NCBI GenBank assembly: GCA_032988165.1
Contig: JANTQF010000028.1
Coordinates: 62,001 to 126,000, forward strand
Length of the DNA stretch: 64,000 nt
Origin: Emmonsiellopsis sp. PD_33
Lineage: Eukaryota; Ascomycota; Eurotiomycetes; Onygenales; Ajellomycetaceae
Direction of reading: 5' to 3'
Shown here: positions 23,948 through 33,559 of the stretch, one piece after another
Position numbering within the stretch: the stretch's first letter is position 1
Layout of the letters: each line of letters begins with the position of its first letter
Made by a program: the position numbers and the translations under genes
The notes under the pieces: generated by a model
Seen by the model: only the letters and a program-made list of their open reading frames with translations
What the model was told of the DNA's origin: nothing
The model's database searches: none

Positions 23948-24530
23948 ATTGTTGAGGATAGAAAGATGAAGGAAGAGGAAGAGGAGGAGGATGAGGAGGA
24001 GGAGGAGGATGAGGAGGAGGAGGAGGATGAGAAGGAGGAGGAGGAGTTTTTTTAAATTTTTCTCTTTTAGTATAGTAGAGTGGAGATAGGGGGGAGGATA
24101 AGACAATATGATTGGTTGAATTGAATTTTATTACCCCTATTTTCTAATTAGAATTGCTACAGTAGAAAATCAGCAGTACTCATTGAAATATATATATATT
24201 TCTTAATACTTTTGATGAGATCTTATATATATATATATCAACAGCATCTTATTCTTTTATTATATCAAATAAATCTCTAAGCTTCAAAGGTAATGCTTTT
24301 TGGTAATGATATAATGATATTTCTACTATATTTAATGAGATTAATGTCATTCCTATATTAATATCTGGGATTAATTATTTCTATTCTCCTCATCAAAGGA
24401 ATTTGAGATAGGCAGCCTCCTCATGTGCACTAGTATGGTTAGGGTTTTCTTCTCCCAGTCACATAGTAGAATAACTTTGAATTATCATACTTATCTTATT
24501 ACCATATTACTTCCTCCCCTATTATCTTAA

Positions 24531-26890
24531 ATGGCTGAATCTACCAAACTTCCTGAGATTACTATTGAGGAAAAGAGATATATTATCTATAAAGATGCAC
24601 ATACCCTACTATTCTAGTCCTAATGATCCACCACAAATTACTATATATTCAACCCAACAAAGTGAAAGCTCTGGAAACCTTCCCATCAATAACACTCAGA
24701 TCAATAGGATTCCTTTTAATAGGTAGCTGAGAAAGAAACTAAACAGCCATTTCTTTATTACAAGCATTGTGATGCCATCCAGACTCATCCATTATGGAGT
24801 AAATATGGTTCTGATGGGATTACCTAATACCTCAAGTCAGTTGGATGCAGTCAGAATCAAAAATCAAGGAATGGCAATGTCCTAGAAGGACTGGTGAGAT
24901 CTATATTATCCCTCCTCTAGGTAATACTTTTAGGTAATGCTAATAAGATGATTCCTTTAGAAAATAATGAAGAAACAACCACAACTAGAGTTTATTGCTG
25001 CAGACCTTCCACCCTGCACATCTGAGGCCTTTTATGAATAAATACTCTATGCCTGTATCTCTCTGAACCTTCCACTCTGATTGATTGAAAACACTGAATT
25101 CCAAGTCCTACTGCAGATGCTAAAACCTCCAATGAAAATCCCTCATTAAATGAGTCTGTGAGACAACCTCAATCAACACTATACTAAGAACATGGAAGAT
25201 CTAGGCCTGGAGCTGAAGCAGCAGAGAAAAATATCCCTAGCTGTAGATGCATGGATAAGTATAAATAACCTAGCATTTCTAGGGGTTGTCTGCTACTTCA
25301 TCAATGATCAATGGGAGTATAAGGAGCAACTGATTGGTTTTGAGGCCTTAATCTGAAGTCATACTGGGGATTACCTGGTAGAAATTCTGCATAATGTCAT
25401 TCAAAATGATTACTGGGATATTTCATTAAATCTACTTGCTATTACTACTAATAATGCAAAAAACAATTCAATAATGATATGAAGCTTGGAGGAGAGATTG
25501 GTTGGATATCAATGAGATGGGGATTAAAGCCATATCTCATGCATTGCTCATGTTATTCAACTGGTAGTGCAGGCACTGGTCAGTGAACTTCATATTGAGA
25601 TAGAACACAACATGATAGTCAGCTCATTTAATGAGAGGGATATCCACATGGATGAGAATGTTACATTCTCCTTAACACTTCATAAGGTAATAATATTTGG
25701 TCACACTCCTATTCTATTTGAAGAGAATAAATGCTAATTATGATGTATATTAGATTCATCATATTGCCATTGCAATCAGTATCTTACCAAAACAGGAGCA
25801 ACAATTCTTCAAGACCCAACATACAATAACCCCTATCTTGACTACACCCCTTAAGATGATATAGGATGTTAAGACCCAATGAAGTTTAATATATAAAATG
25901 GCAGTTTGAGCACTTCAGCTTCAGAATTCAATTGATTACTGGGTAGATGACTCTGGAAGGGAAAAGATTCAATTCTTGAAGCTTTCAGGATCAGAATGGA
26001 CTCAGCTATAATATGTCATTGATTTACTCTATCCCTTCTATATAATGATCAAGGTGGTTTTGTGGACATGGACACCTATATTGGCCTGGGCATGGTAGGT
26101 GTATAATTATCTATTTAACCACCTTGATACTTAGTTAGCAAAGAGTTATGATGCTACTGGATGGGATTAAGCTATATATAGGGCTATTGAGGTAGCAAAG
26201 GCAAAGCTCTTCATTTATTACAGTAAGATAGATCAGCAATTTGCAGATTTCTATGCTATTATAGCTATACTGAATCTATCTCTCCAATTAAATGCATACT
26301 CTGATGAAGACTGGATAAAGGAAGAGCATCAGATATATATTGATATTATCAAGTCATTCTACAATAAGCACTATCATCAGTATGAACCTCCAGATGTCAA
26401 ACCCCTTGATGATGTGGATATGGTAGATAATAATTTCCAGGTAGGTAATACTTTTTAGTAACACTGAATCAGGCAAATAGGTATAGTTATGCTAATCCCT
26501 AGGTATGCACAGGACCTTAATACATTAATTGCCAGTTAAAAGAAGGCTAGACTAGCATCTTGCACAACTAAGTTTGATCACTACCTTCATGATGGTGTGA
26601 CCATCATTAAGGATAAGGAAATCTTTAAGGTATGGGCTGTGATTACACATACCTACCTCATAGTTGCAAAAATGGCTTGAGATGTTCTGGTAATATCCCT
26701 GGCCAGTGTGGGAATGGAACAGAAATTCAATTCAAGCCATGATATATACTATTACTGTCAGGGTTAATTATATGGGGATATAATTAAGAAGATGATGATT
26801 ATGAAGCATGGTAGAGAGAGGGAGATTACAGATAGTTCCCACAAGGAGACTATAATCAAGGAGGAGGATATACTTGCAAGTCAATGTTAA
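24531..26890 (+). pseudogene. hAT transposase
   Basis: Start ATG GCT GAA at 24,531, stop TAA at 26,890, with several small GTAATA..TAG introns. Order: N-terminal region with YYKHCDAIQTHPLWSKYGSD (BED-finger-like), DNLNQHYTKNMEDLGLELK, ISLAVDAWISINNLAFLGV, CYFINDQWEYKEQLIGFEAL, HTGDYLVEILHNVI, LLAITTNNAKNN, CIAHVIQLVVQALVSELHIE, HHIAIAISILPKQEQQF-, AIEVAKAKLFIYYSKIDQQF, ILNLSLQLNAYSDEDW, and the C-terminal dimerisation block DVLVISLASVGMEQKFNSSH. These are standard hAT motifs. The second catalytic site reads TNN where TDN is usual. About ten in-frame stops (Gln, Arg, Trp sites). Direction is the same as gene B. Confidence 0.88.
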
Positions 26891-26914
26891 TGATTTGAGC
26901 CTTCTTTACTCATG

Positions 26915-26935
26915 AGTGTTACTAAATATCATTAC
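26915..26935 (+). repeat. 21-bp perfect direct repeat, copy 2 (hAT)
   Basis: Identical to 22,051-22,071, 25 bp after the transposase stop. Possibly a 3'-end or transposase-binding element. Confidence 0.8.
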
Positions 26936-27203
26936 CTTATTACATAATCATTCTGAGACCAAATTAGTACTGAAATTCTGGTCATACCTGGTCCCATTTC
27001 TATCATACTTCCCTTAGTCATTTTACATGCTTTATTTCTTAAAAGAGGTCATTTTTCATGCTTCAAACCTACTCATTTAGTCCATTTACCTACATATAAT
27101 TTATAATTAAGTTATTAAATATGTTCTAAATTCTTGGGGTCATGTTTTATTCCACATATGGGACTGAAACCAAATCAAACCAAACTAAACATGCATGAAA
27201 ATT

Positions 27204-27225
27204 CATGGTCTCAGCAGCCAGTCTA
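27204..27225 (-). repeat. hAT right terminal inverted repeat
   Basis: CATGGTCTCAGCAGCCAGTC plus TA, the inverse of the left repeat with two differences. It is followed at once by the duplicated target AGCTCAAC. Confidence 0.92.
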
Positions 27226-27233
27226 AGCTCAAC
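27226..27233 (+). repeat. 8-bp target-site duplication, right (hAT)
   Basis: AGCTCAAC, after which the giant element resumes with TAGTTACT exactly as at the empty site of the inner copy. Confidence 0.93.
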
Positions 27234-27890
27234 TAGTTACTCTAAGTTTTTAACACAGGGGTTTTGAATCAGGTAGTTACATCTCTTTTTATTATCTGGT
27301 TGTTATTGAAGTACATTGCCAAGCTAAAGTCTTATTCATTTTTAAAGGAATAAAAGATGTTATCCTGTATCTATCTATTTAGAGATGAAGGTAAACCTAA
27401 TACTATTACTAATAATATTCTAGCTAAGTGTTCTGACTCTTACTTATAGGTGACTATCTGTACTGTAGTTGCACTGAGGTGGCCCTCCTGTACTGGAAAT
27501 AATAATATGATAATTATGAATTTAGATGACTATGACTCTACCTATATATTTAAGAGCTCTGCTGAGGACTCAGAATTTATTAATATAACTATATTATTAT
27601 CTCCATTAATTTATAGTACATCATCAGAAAGGTTAGAGTTAACTAGTAATTAACATTAATTACTATTTAATATTAAATAATAGTTTAAACTCACCTTGCA
27701 TATGAATAGCTCTATTATCTTCCTGTATCCCTCCTCTCTGAACACTATTTATAATAGATTTCAAGTTGATCTGAACACATTTTCTACAGCAATAAAACTC
27801 ATATTGATTAAGTTCACTTAGATTTAATACTATAAACCTATAATCATTATAAGGGTATAGATGTCTGTCAGCAGTTCATTTTTTATGTGT
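27234..27890 (-). pseudogene. Plavaka-like transposase, outer copy, 5' part
   Basis: This continues the outer transposase upstream of the hAT insertion. Minus-strand frames read LNQYEFYCCRKCVQINLKS (about 27,750-27,820), a CxxC finger-like N-terminus; the inner copy reads FYCHRKHV here, so RIP has altered different residues in each copy. An acidic linker with frame changes (introns or indels) follows. The corresponding start ATG of the inner copy (37,881) is ATA here. An open plus-strand frame at 27,450-27,653 lies antisense to the linker and is probably a shadow. Confidence 0.6.
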
Positions 27891-27989
27891 TATATTTATA
27901 ATTTAAAGTAATCTCTATGTGTATAGAAAAATTAATATGAAATAGCTAATGAAACTTCAAATCATAACATTCAGCAGATGATGACTAAT

Positions 27990-28340
27990 AACCTCTACTA
28001 GTGTAAATATTGTAAATCATGTGGTGCCAATCAACTGTCAAATTTGTGACTATAAATGTTGGACCACTAAATTTGTGAGTCATATAATACCAATTAACTA
28101 CTAAATTTGCAACTGTGAATGTTGAACTACTAAATTTATAAGTCATATAATGCCAATTAACTGCCAAATTTGCAACCACAAATGTTAGACTACTAAATTT
28201 GTGAGTTATATGGTGTCAATCAACTGCCAAATTTATGACTATGAATATTAGACTGCTAAATTTGCAAGTCATGTGGTGCCAATCAACTGTAAATGTTAGA
28301 CTGCCAAATTTGTGAGTTACTAATTAATTGTGAAGGTTCT
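27990..28340 (-). repeat. 63-bp tandem repeat encoding a 21-residue repeat, outer copy
   Basis: CAAT(C/T)AACT anchors occur at 28,028, 28,091, 28,154, 28,217 and 28,280, a constant 63 bp. Read on the minus strand every unit keeps one frame, giving TVANLAVNWHYMTHKFSSSTF-like units. The inner copy (37,985-38,400) keeps the same frame with TGG turned into TAG. Frame retention suggests coding, either a separate repeat protein or an extension next to the SNF2 gene. Confidence 0.6.
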
Positions 28341-28549
28341 TGGACTACTAACATTGCAAATCATGTTGGGCTGTGAATGCTAGCCAGGGTAGAGTGCTAC
28401 AGAAGCATATAACTTAGAGTGGAGTATTTAAAGAATAATTCTAATAAATGAAAAGATAAGATGACTGTTATTATTACTTTATAGCTACTAAATACAAAAT
28501 CTAACTCTAATTGGTTCTCAACCCTGTCTGCCTTGTAGTTGCAGTAGAT

Positions 28550-29911
28550 ACTTTAACATTATATATTATTCTTTTGATATTAGATATCATGCTAGACTTA
28601 TCACATCTTTTCTCTACTACTTCCTTTGTGCCAATCAATTAAGCAACTTATCTGATACTTGCATAGTCATATTGTTAAACTCCTGTTGTAAGTTCTGATG
28701 GTCAATAATTTCCTCTTCAAGCTTTAAATCTCCACAGATTAACTGATAGTAGTAGATATAATTATTTTTCTAGCCTATTCAAATAATCTGATTTATAGTC
28801 TGTTATTTATTGATCTACAGCCATTCAGGGGCCATCAGAATCAGATTGTAGGCTCTGACAAGTGTAAATTCTTAGGTAAGAATTATTAGAGTAGTAATAA
28901 TAATAAGTGGAGTTTTCCCATCACTGCAGTTTAATGGTATCTTATTGAAGTTAAACACATCAATTAGATCTTATCTATTTATGAGCTTTACAAACCCATA
29001 TAGTGCTGCAACAGGATAATCCAGTTTCTTAAGATACTAGAATCTAGTTAGCTTGCACTGTTGTACTATGTAAATTCAAGAGAAGTAAGTAAATATACCT
29101 CTTCCAAAATAATAATAATAGTAGAGCCAGAAACAATTATCACTAATTTCTCTATATGGCTATTATAATCTTCAGACATTGACAGTTCAGCCAGCTTCTT
29201 TTCAATATACTGCACCTTTTCACCCTTAATCAGCTAGGTAAGAAAGGAAGTATAGGGTGTAGGAGATAATTAAGGTTTCTTTTTTAATTGAGGAGTTCAT
29301 TCACCCTTTTTGAGTTCCTTTTTGATGAAATGAAACCTCTCAATAACCCTATCTTCAAAGTACTCTGAGTCTGAGTCCTTAGAGTCCTTATTCTCATCTC
29401 TATACTCTGACTCATTCTCACTGAAATTCTTATCCTCCACATTCTTATAATTATTGTTGTTTTGGGATTCAACATTATTTTGGAATTTAATGTTGTTTTG
29501 AAATTTGATGTTGTTTTAGAATTTAATGTTATTTTAGAATTAGATGATGTTTAGAGCTCCAGGGAAAATCACTAGCATATAAGAATAATAAGACTTTTCA
29601 AAAAAATTTATTATCTGCAGGGTTGATTCTTCCTCCTTTAAACCTCCTCACAACCATATATTATGAGCATTCATGTAGGCTGCTCTAGTAGCTGCAATGA
29701 CTACATTCTTTATTTACTATAGAGTGTCTTTTTGAGTATTAATTAGGTGAAGAATGACATTCTTATCTATATGCAGAAAGAGGTTGATAATCTTCTTTTC
29801 AAATCATTCATACTTGAAGCCTTACTGGATCATGATGTGTTAGAGAATCTTCCCAAATGAAATGATTAATTCCTTCAGCTAGGCTCTAAATGCCCCTGTA
29901 AAACCCTTTTT
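28550..29911 (-). pseudogene. SNF2 helicase, outer copy, C-terminal half
   Basis: Homologous to 38,590-39,970 of the inner copy. On the minus strand it reads the helicase C-terminal domain, including the region equivalent to the inner motif VI (about 28,760-28,820, frame IG-KNN kept) and an acidic, Asn/Gln repeat-containing linker (29,284-29,560, (Q)NN(I/V)K(F/S) units in 18-bp steps). The gene is cut at 29,911 by insertion of the inner giant element, and its N-terminal half resumes at 52,375. Stops are frequent. The open 63-codon frame at 29,284-29,475 is off frame. Confidence 0.7.
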
Positions 29912-29925
29912 CATCATCAGCAAAA
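29912..29925 (+). repeat. left terminal inverted repeat, inner giant element
   Basis: CATCATCAGCAAAA, the exact inverse of 52,361-52,374; the next bases AATTTTTTTTACTC are less well matched. Confidence 0.88.
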
Positions 29926-30124
29926 AATTTTTTTTACTCTGCTTTAGTGTGCCAAGTTATCTAGCTCACACATCAAAAGTACTCAAGCTGGCTCTGGGCT
30001 GGCTCTGAATTAGCATGAAAATCACAATCTTGCTCTTGTAGTCTCTGGACTTTAAGTGATCTACATGTGGGCCTTGCACCTCTCTGGTATTATATGGGAT
30101 GTTGACTGTCCCTATGTTACCTCA

Positions 30125-30290
30125 GAGTGATCTTATGCATGAAGGGAGAACCCTGATGTATCTTATGCATGCCTTATTATGTGTTCTTTCTTGATGTTAG
30201 TATGTGCATGAAGGGAGAACTCTAATGCATCTCATGCATGCCTTATTATATGTTCTTTCTTGATGTTAGTATGGGTTGGAAGGCAAGGCT
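30125..30290. repeat. short tandem repeat, about 65-bp unit, inner copy
   Basis: Same array as 14,695-14,850 (TGCATGAAGGGAGAAC, TGCATGCCTTATTA, TTGATGTTAGTATG), followed by a (TA)n run at about 30,300-30,318. Confidence 0.75.
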
Positions 30291-31179
30291 CCAATAGATT
30301 ATATATATATATATATAATTAATTATGTATGTAATTACTATTACTATATTATGTAAATATATTATTATTAACTAATTACCCTGCCTGCTTCATGCATCTA
30401 GATTTCACACAACCTCACATCTTCATCTATTAGCATGCCTTGCATGTTGTGACAAGCTAACTACCTTCACAGTCATTCATGCTATTACCCTAATTGTAAG
30501 TTCATGGTAATGAATCTAAATAGGCTGATCCTGCCATTCTTTACTCTTATCACTATTATTTACTATTATTACTATTATTAGCTATTACCTTTATTATTTA
30601 CTTGTACTATCATTATTGATTATCTATCATTATTTACTATTATTGCCTATTGACCTTATTAGAGTCATCCACACTGTGAAACACAGGTATAATGAGATAT
30701 AATGTCCAGTGATGTCTCACAAAATGTGAACATACTCTATCCACTGGCAGAGTTACCCACTTGATAGCTTGAATAGAGAGTAGGTCATCTGGACATCTGA
30801 TTTTCCTTTTGTAGTCTTCCTCTTTAAGGCCCTGAATGGGTTATAGAGTAAGATTGCTTTAATTGGTACACTTCTATATCTCATTAGAAATATGAAAGTA
30901 TACTAATCAAAAGAACTTCACCTTTAAACTCATTCTGAGCTGACTCTATTCTTAGGCACAAGCTACAGTATATTGAGCTGGGAAACTGTGTAGGGGCCAA
31001 CTATCCAAGAGAGGGTCAAAATTAATAATAATGATAGTTATTGTTGATTGTCTGTCACTATCATTATATGCTATTACTGTCATTATTAGTAGTTGTTGCC
31101 ATTATTTGCCATTACTATCATTATTGGTAGTCTCATGGGCACAGGTGCATGCTATATGTTGCTTTGGAAGATATCAGGA

Positions 31180-31455
31180 AGCTCAGATAGCATGTCATGA
31201 AGTAAGAGTGAGAAAAAGAGCTATTCAGATAGCATGCCATGAAGTGAGAGTAAGAAAAAGATAGTATGTTATGAAGTAAGAGCAAGAAAAAGAGCTGCCT
31301 GGATAGCATGCTATAAAGTAAGGGTAAGAAAAAGATAGTATGTTATGAAGTAAGAGTAAGAAAAAGAGCTACTCAGATAGCATGCCATGAAGTAAGAATA
31401 AGAAAAAGGGCTACCTAAATAGCATGCTATGAAGTGAGAGTAAGAAAAAGGGCTA
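31180..31455. repeat. minisatellite with GAGAGTAAGAAAAAG core, inner copy
   Basis: Six to seven units of GATAGCATGCCATGAAGTGAGAGTAAGAAAAAG type. Four units carry an extra GAGCTGCCTG-like spacer. Homologous to 15,735-16,015. Confidence 0.8.
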
Positions 31456-31499
31456 TTAAAAAGAAGTAGAAAGAGTTGCAGAAAGAAATAGAGTCTACT

Positions 31500-31880
31500 T
31501 TTTAATAATAATGACTATTATTATTAATTATCTGCTATCATCATTATGTGTTATTACTGTTATTATTGGTAGTTATTGCTATTATTTACTATTACTATTA
31601 TTATTAATTATCTTATAGGCATAGATACACACTCTATGTTACATTAGATTATCTTTATTATTTGCTACTGTCATTATGTGCTGTTACTGTCATTATTGAT
31701 CATCTCATAAATATAGATGTATACTGTATATTGTATTGAATTATCTTTATTATCTATTACTGCTATTACATGTTGTTGCTGTCATCATTGGCAGTTATTG
31801 CTATTATTTGTTATTACTGTTATTATTAGTTGTCTTATGGGCATAGATACATACTATATGTTATTTTGGATCATCTTTAT
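31500..31880. repeat. degenerate (TTA)n-derived array, inner copy
   Basis: Trinucleotide-like blocks equivalent to 16,050-16,450. No gene seen. Confidence 0.7.
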
Positions 31881-31889
31881 TATTATCTA

Positions 31890-32100
31890 TTAAAATGAGG
31901 TGTAAAATCCCAAGTGGCAAGATATCTAATTATTACTTAAAAGGCTGATAATCTCAATCTTATATCTGCTATGATTTGATATAGAGATAACTTCAACATT
32001 AGAATTCTCTTTCTCAGTAGATAAGTTGCTGACTCTTCAGCTCTTTTTGTATTTTAAAGTTTGAGTTATAAATGAAGTAGTATTACTTTTTTCATACTTA
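31890..32100 (-). pseudogene. short coding-like fragment, inner copy
   Basis: Inner counterpart of 16,455-16,735. The minus-strand frame reads NLSTEKENSNVEVISISNHS and IEIISLLSNN, keeping the frame of the outer copy. Parent gene not defined. Confidence 0.35.
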
Positions 32101-32369
32101 ACTGCCTGTACATACTTCTACTTAACTGTTGCCTTATACTAGTTGTAAATTATATACTAGGGTTTTTTTGAACAATCTAGCATCTGTGGCTGACAGCAAA
32201 CTTTTTACCTGGGAATATTTATTATTACTGTTATTATTGGCTGTTAGCTGTCACCACTATATGCTATTACTATTATAATTTGTAGTCAGTCATTGTTATC
32301 ATTATTTGCTGTTACTATTATTATTGGCTGTTAGTTATTATTATCTTTATTTGCCCTTACTGTCATATA

Positions 32370-32945
32370 CTAAATAAAGATATAGAAGTTAAGCTAATAT
32401 AATCTTATGATCTCATGAATGAACTAACAATTCAATGCTAATACTAATAATATGGAGAGATAATAGTCTAAAATCCAAAAGAGGAAATAAATTAGTAGTA
32501 AATGAGGATGAAATAAAATTCATATAGAGGGTAAGTAGCATACAGACATGTAGAGAACATCAGGATTAATGAAGATGATTAAAGAGACTATCAAAATAAT
32601 GATTAACCTTATATAACTAGTAATTATAGGCCTTAAACTTAGAGATCAACTGAGTAAATATAGCAGATAAAATGGAGACAGGCTATATCAGCACAGTCAA
32701 CAGAGCTGCCTCATGCATTCACCTGAATAGGATTCCAAACAACTACTAAAGATAGCAAGAAAACAGAAGGACTGAAGGCCAGGCAGGGCCTAGAAGATAG
32801 TAAAAGATGCTTATTAAAATAAGAGATAAATATAGTAACAGTGTAGAAGCAAGATATATATGATGAAGAGGCAGAAGATGTAGAATGATAAGAATAGAAT
32901 GAAAAGAGAAGATTGAAATAAAGAGATTAAATTAAGTGACTCATT
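32370..32945 (+). pseudogene. AYRH-motif small gene, inner copy
   Basis: The plus frame reads YDLMNELTIQC, YGEIIV-NPKEEIN, YRG-VAYRHVENIRINEDD, RDYQNN, SNYRP. It is the inner copy of 16,930-17,515 and a paralogue of the zinc-ribbon gene at 45,717-46,340 through the shared AYRHxENIRIN block. Here the second Cys of the pair is Tyr (TGT to TAT), a RIP-type change. Several TAG/TAA stops sit at Gln codons. Its start is not fixed; a splice-like TATAG precedes the recognisable part. Confidence 0.55.
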
Positions 32946-33039
32946 ATATGACTAAAAGATGGTAAGTAAAATCACACTAAAATATGTAGATTTTCCTTAC
33001 TACTAATAGTATTCTACAACTCAACCTACTTCATATATA

Positions 33040-33520
33040 TTTAGTAGTCAGCTGTTGTTATCATTATTTGCTGTTACTACTATAATTAGCAGTTGTTATC
33101 ATTATTTGCTGTTGCTGTCATTATTGACTATTAACTATTAACTACTGCCATTATGGGCTATTACTATTATAGTTGATAGTCAGCTATTGTTGCTATTATT
33201 TGCTGTTACTGTTATTATTAGCTGTTAGCTGTTAGTCACTATCATTATGTGCTATTATTATTATAGTTGGTAGTTAGCTATTATTATCATTATTTGCTGT
33301 TACTATCATCATTAGCTATTAACTATTAGCTACCACTATTATATGCTATTATTATTATAGTTAGTAGTCAGCTATTATTGTTATTATTTGCTGTTACTGT
33401 CATTATTAGCTATTGACTATTAGCTACTACCATTATGTGCTATTACTATCATAGTTAATAGTTAGCTATTATTACTATTATTTGCTGTTGCTGTCATCAT
33501 TTCTAATTGACTTTCACTAT
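33040..33520. repeat. long degenerate (TTA/GCT)n array, inner copy
   Basis: Repeats with GTAGTCAGCTATTATTG... blocks near a 90-95 bp period, shorter than the outer homologue (17,580-18,190), showing copy-number change after duplication. Confidence 0.7.
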
Positions 33521-33559
33521 TACTATTATTACTACCATTATTTACTATCACTCAAGTAT

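Larger units (their letters stand above)
21689..27225. mobile_element. complete three-gene hAT element, 5,537 bp
   Basis: The termini are 22-bp inverted repeats: TAGACTGGCCACTGAGACCA.. at 21,689-21,710 and its inverse ..TGGTCTCAGCAGCCAGTCTA at 27,204-27,225, differing at two adjacent positions. An 8-bp duplication AGCTCAAC flanks it, as expected for hAT. It carries gene A (-, 22,157-22,759), coiled-coil gene B (+, 23,195-23,947) and the transposase (+, 24,531-26,890). It contains longer GC-rich stretches than its surroundings yet has no CpG that I could find, so it looks like a later insertion that was still mutated. It splits the transposase gene of the outer giant element. Confidence 0.93.
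14475..29911. mobile_element. giant Plavaka-like transposon, outer copy, left part
   Basis: The left end starts with CATCAGCAAAA at 14,475, matching the inner copy's left end (29,912). From there the sequence is collinear with 29,912-39,970: same minisatellites, the small plus-strand zinc-type gene, the Plavaka-like transposase and the 3' half of the SNF2 gene. Collinearity stops at 29,911, where the inner copy begins, and resumes at 52,375. Subtracting the hAT insertion and its duplicated site (5,545 bp), the left part is 9.9 kb. Together with 52,375-64,000 and about 0.8 kb missing past the window, the outer copy comes to roughly 22.3 kb, matching the 22.46 kb inner copy. Confidence 0.85.

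Noticed and set aside
23873..24106. Minus-strand poly-Leu/Ile frame that looks like a membrane protein
   Set aside because: Antisense of the Glu/Asp tail of hAT gene B (GAG repeats read as CTC).
27450..27653. Plus-strand 67-codon open frame
   Set aside because: It lies antisense to the transposase N-terminal linker, which is polar and readable in both copies.
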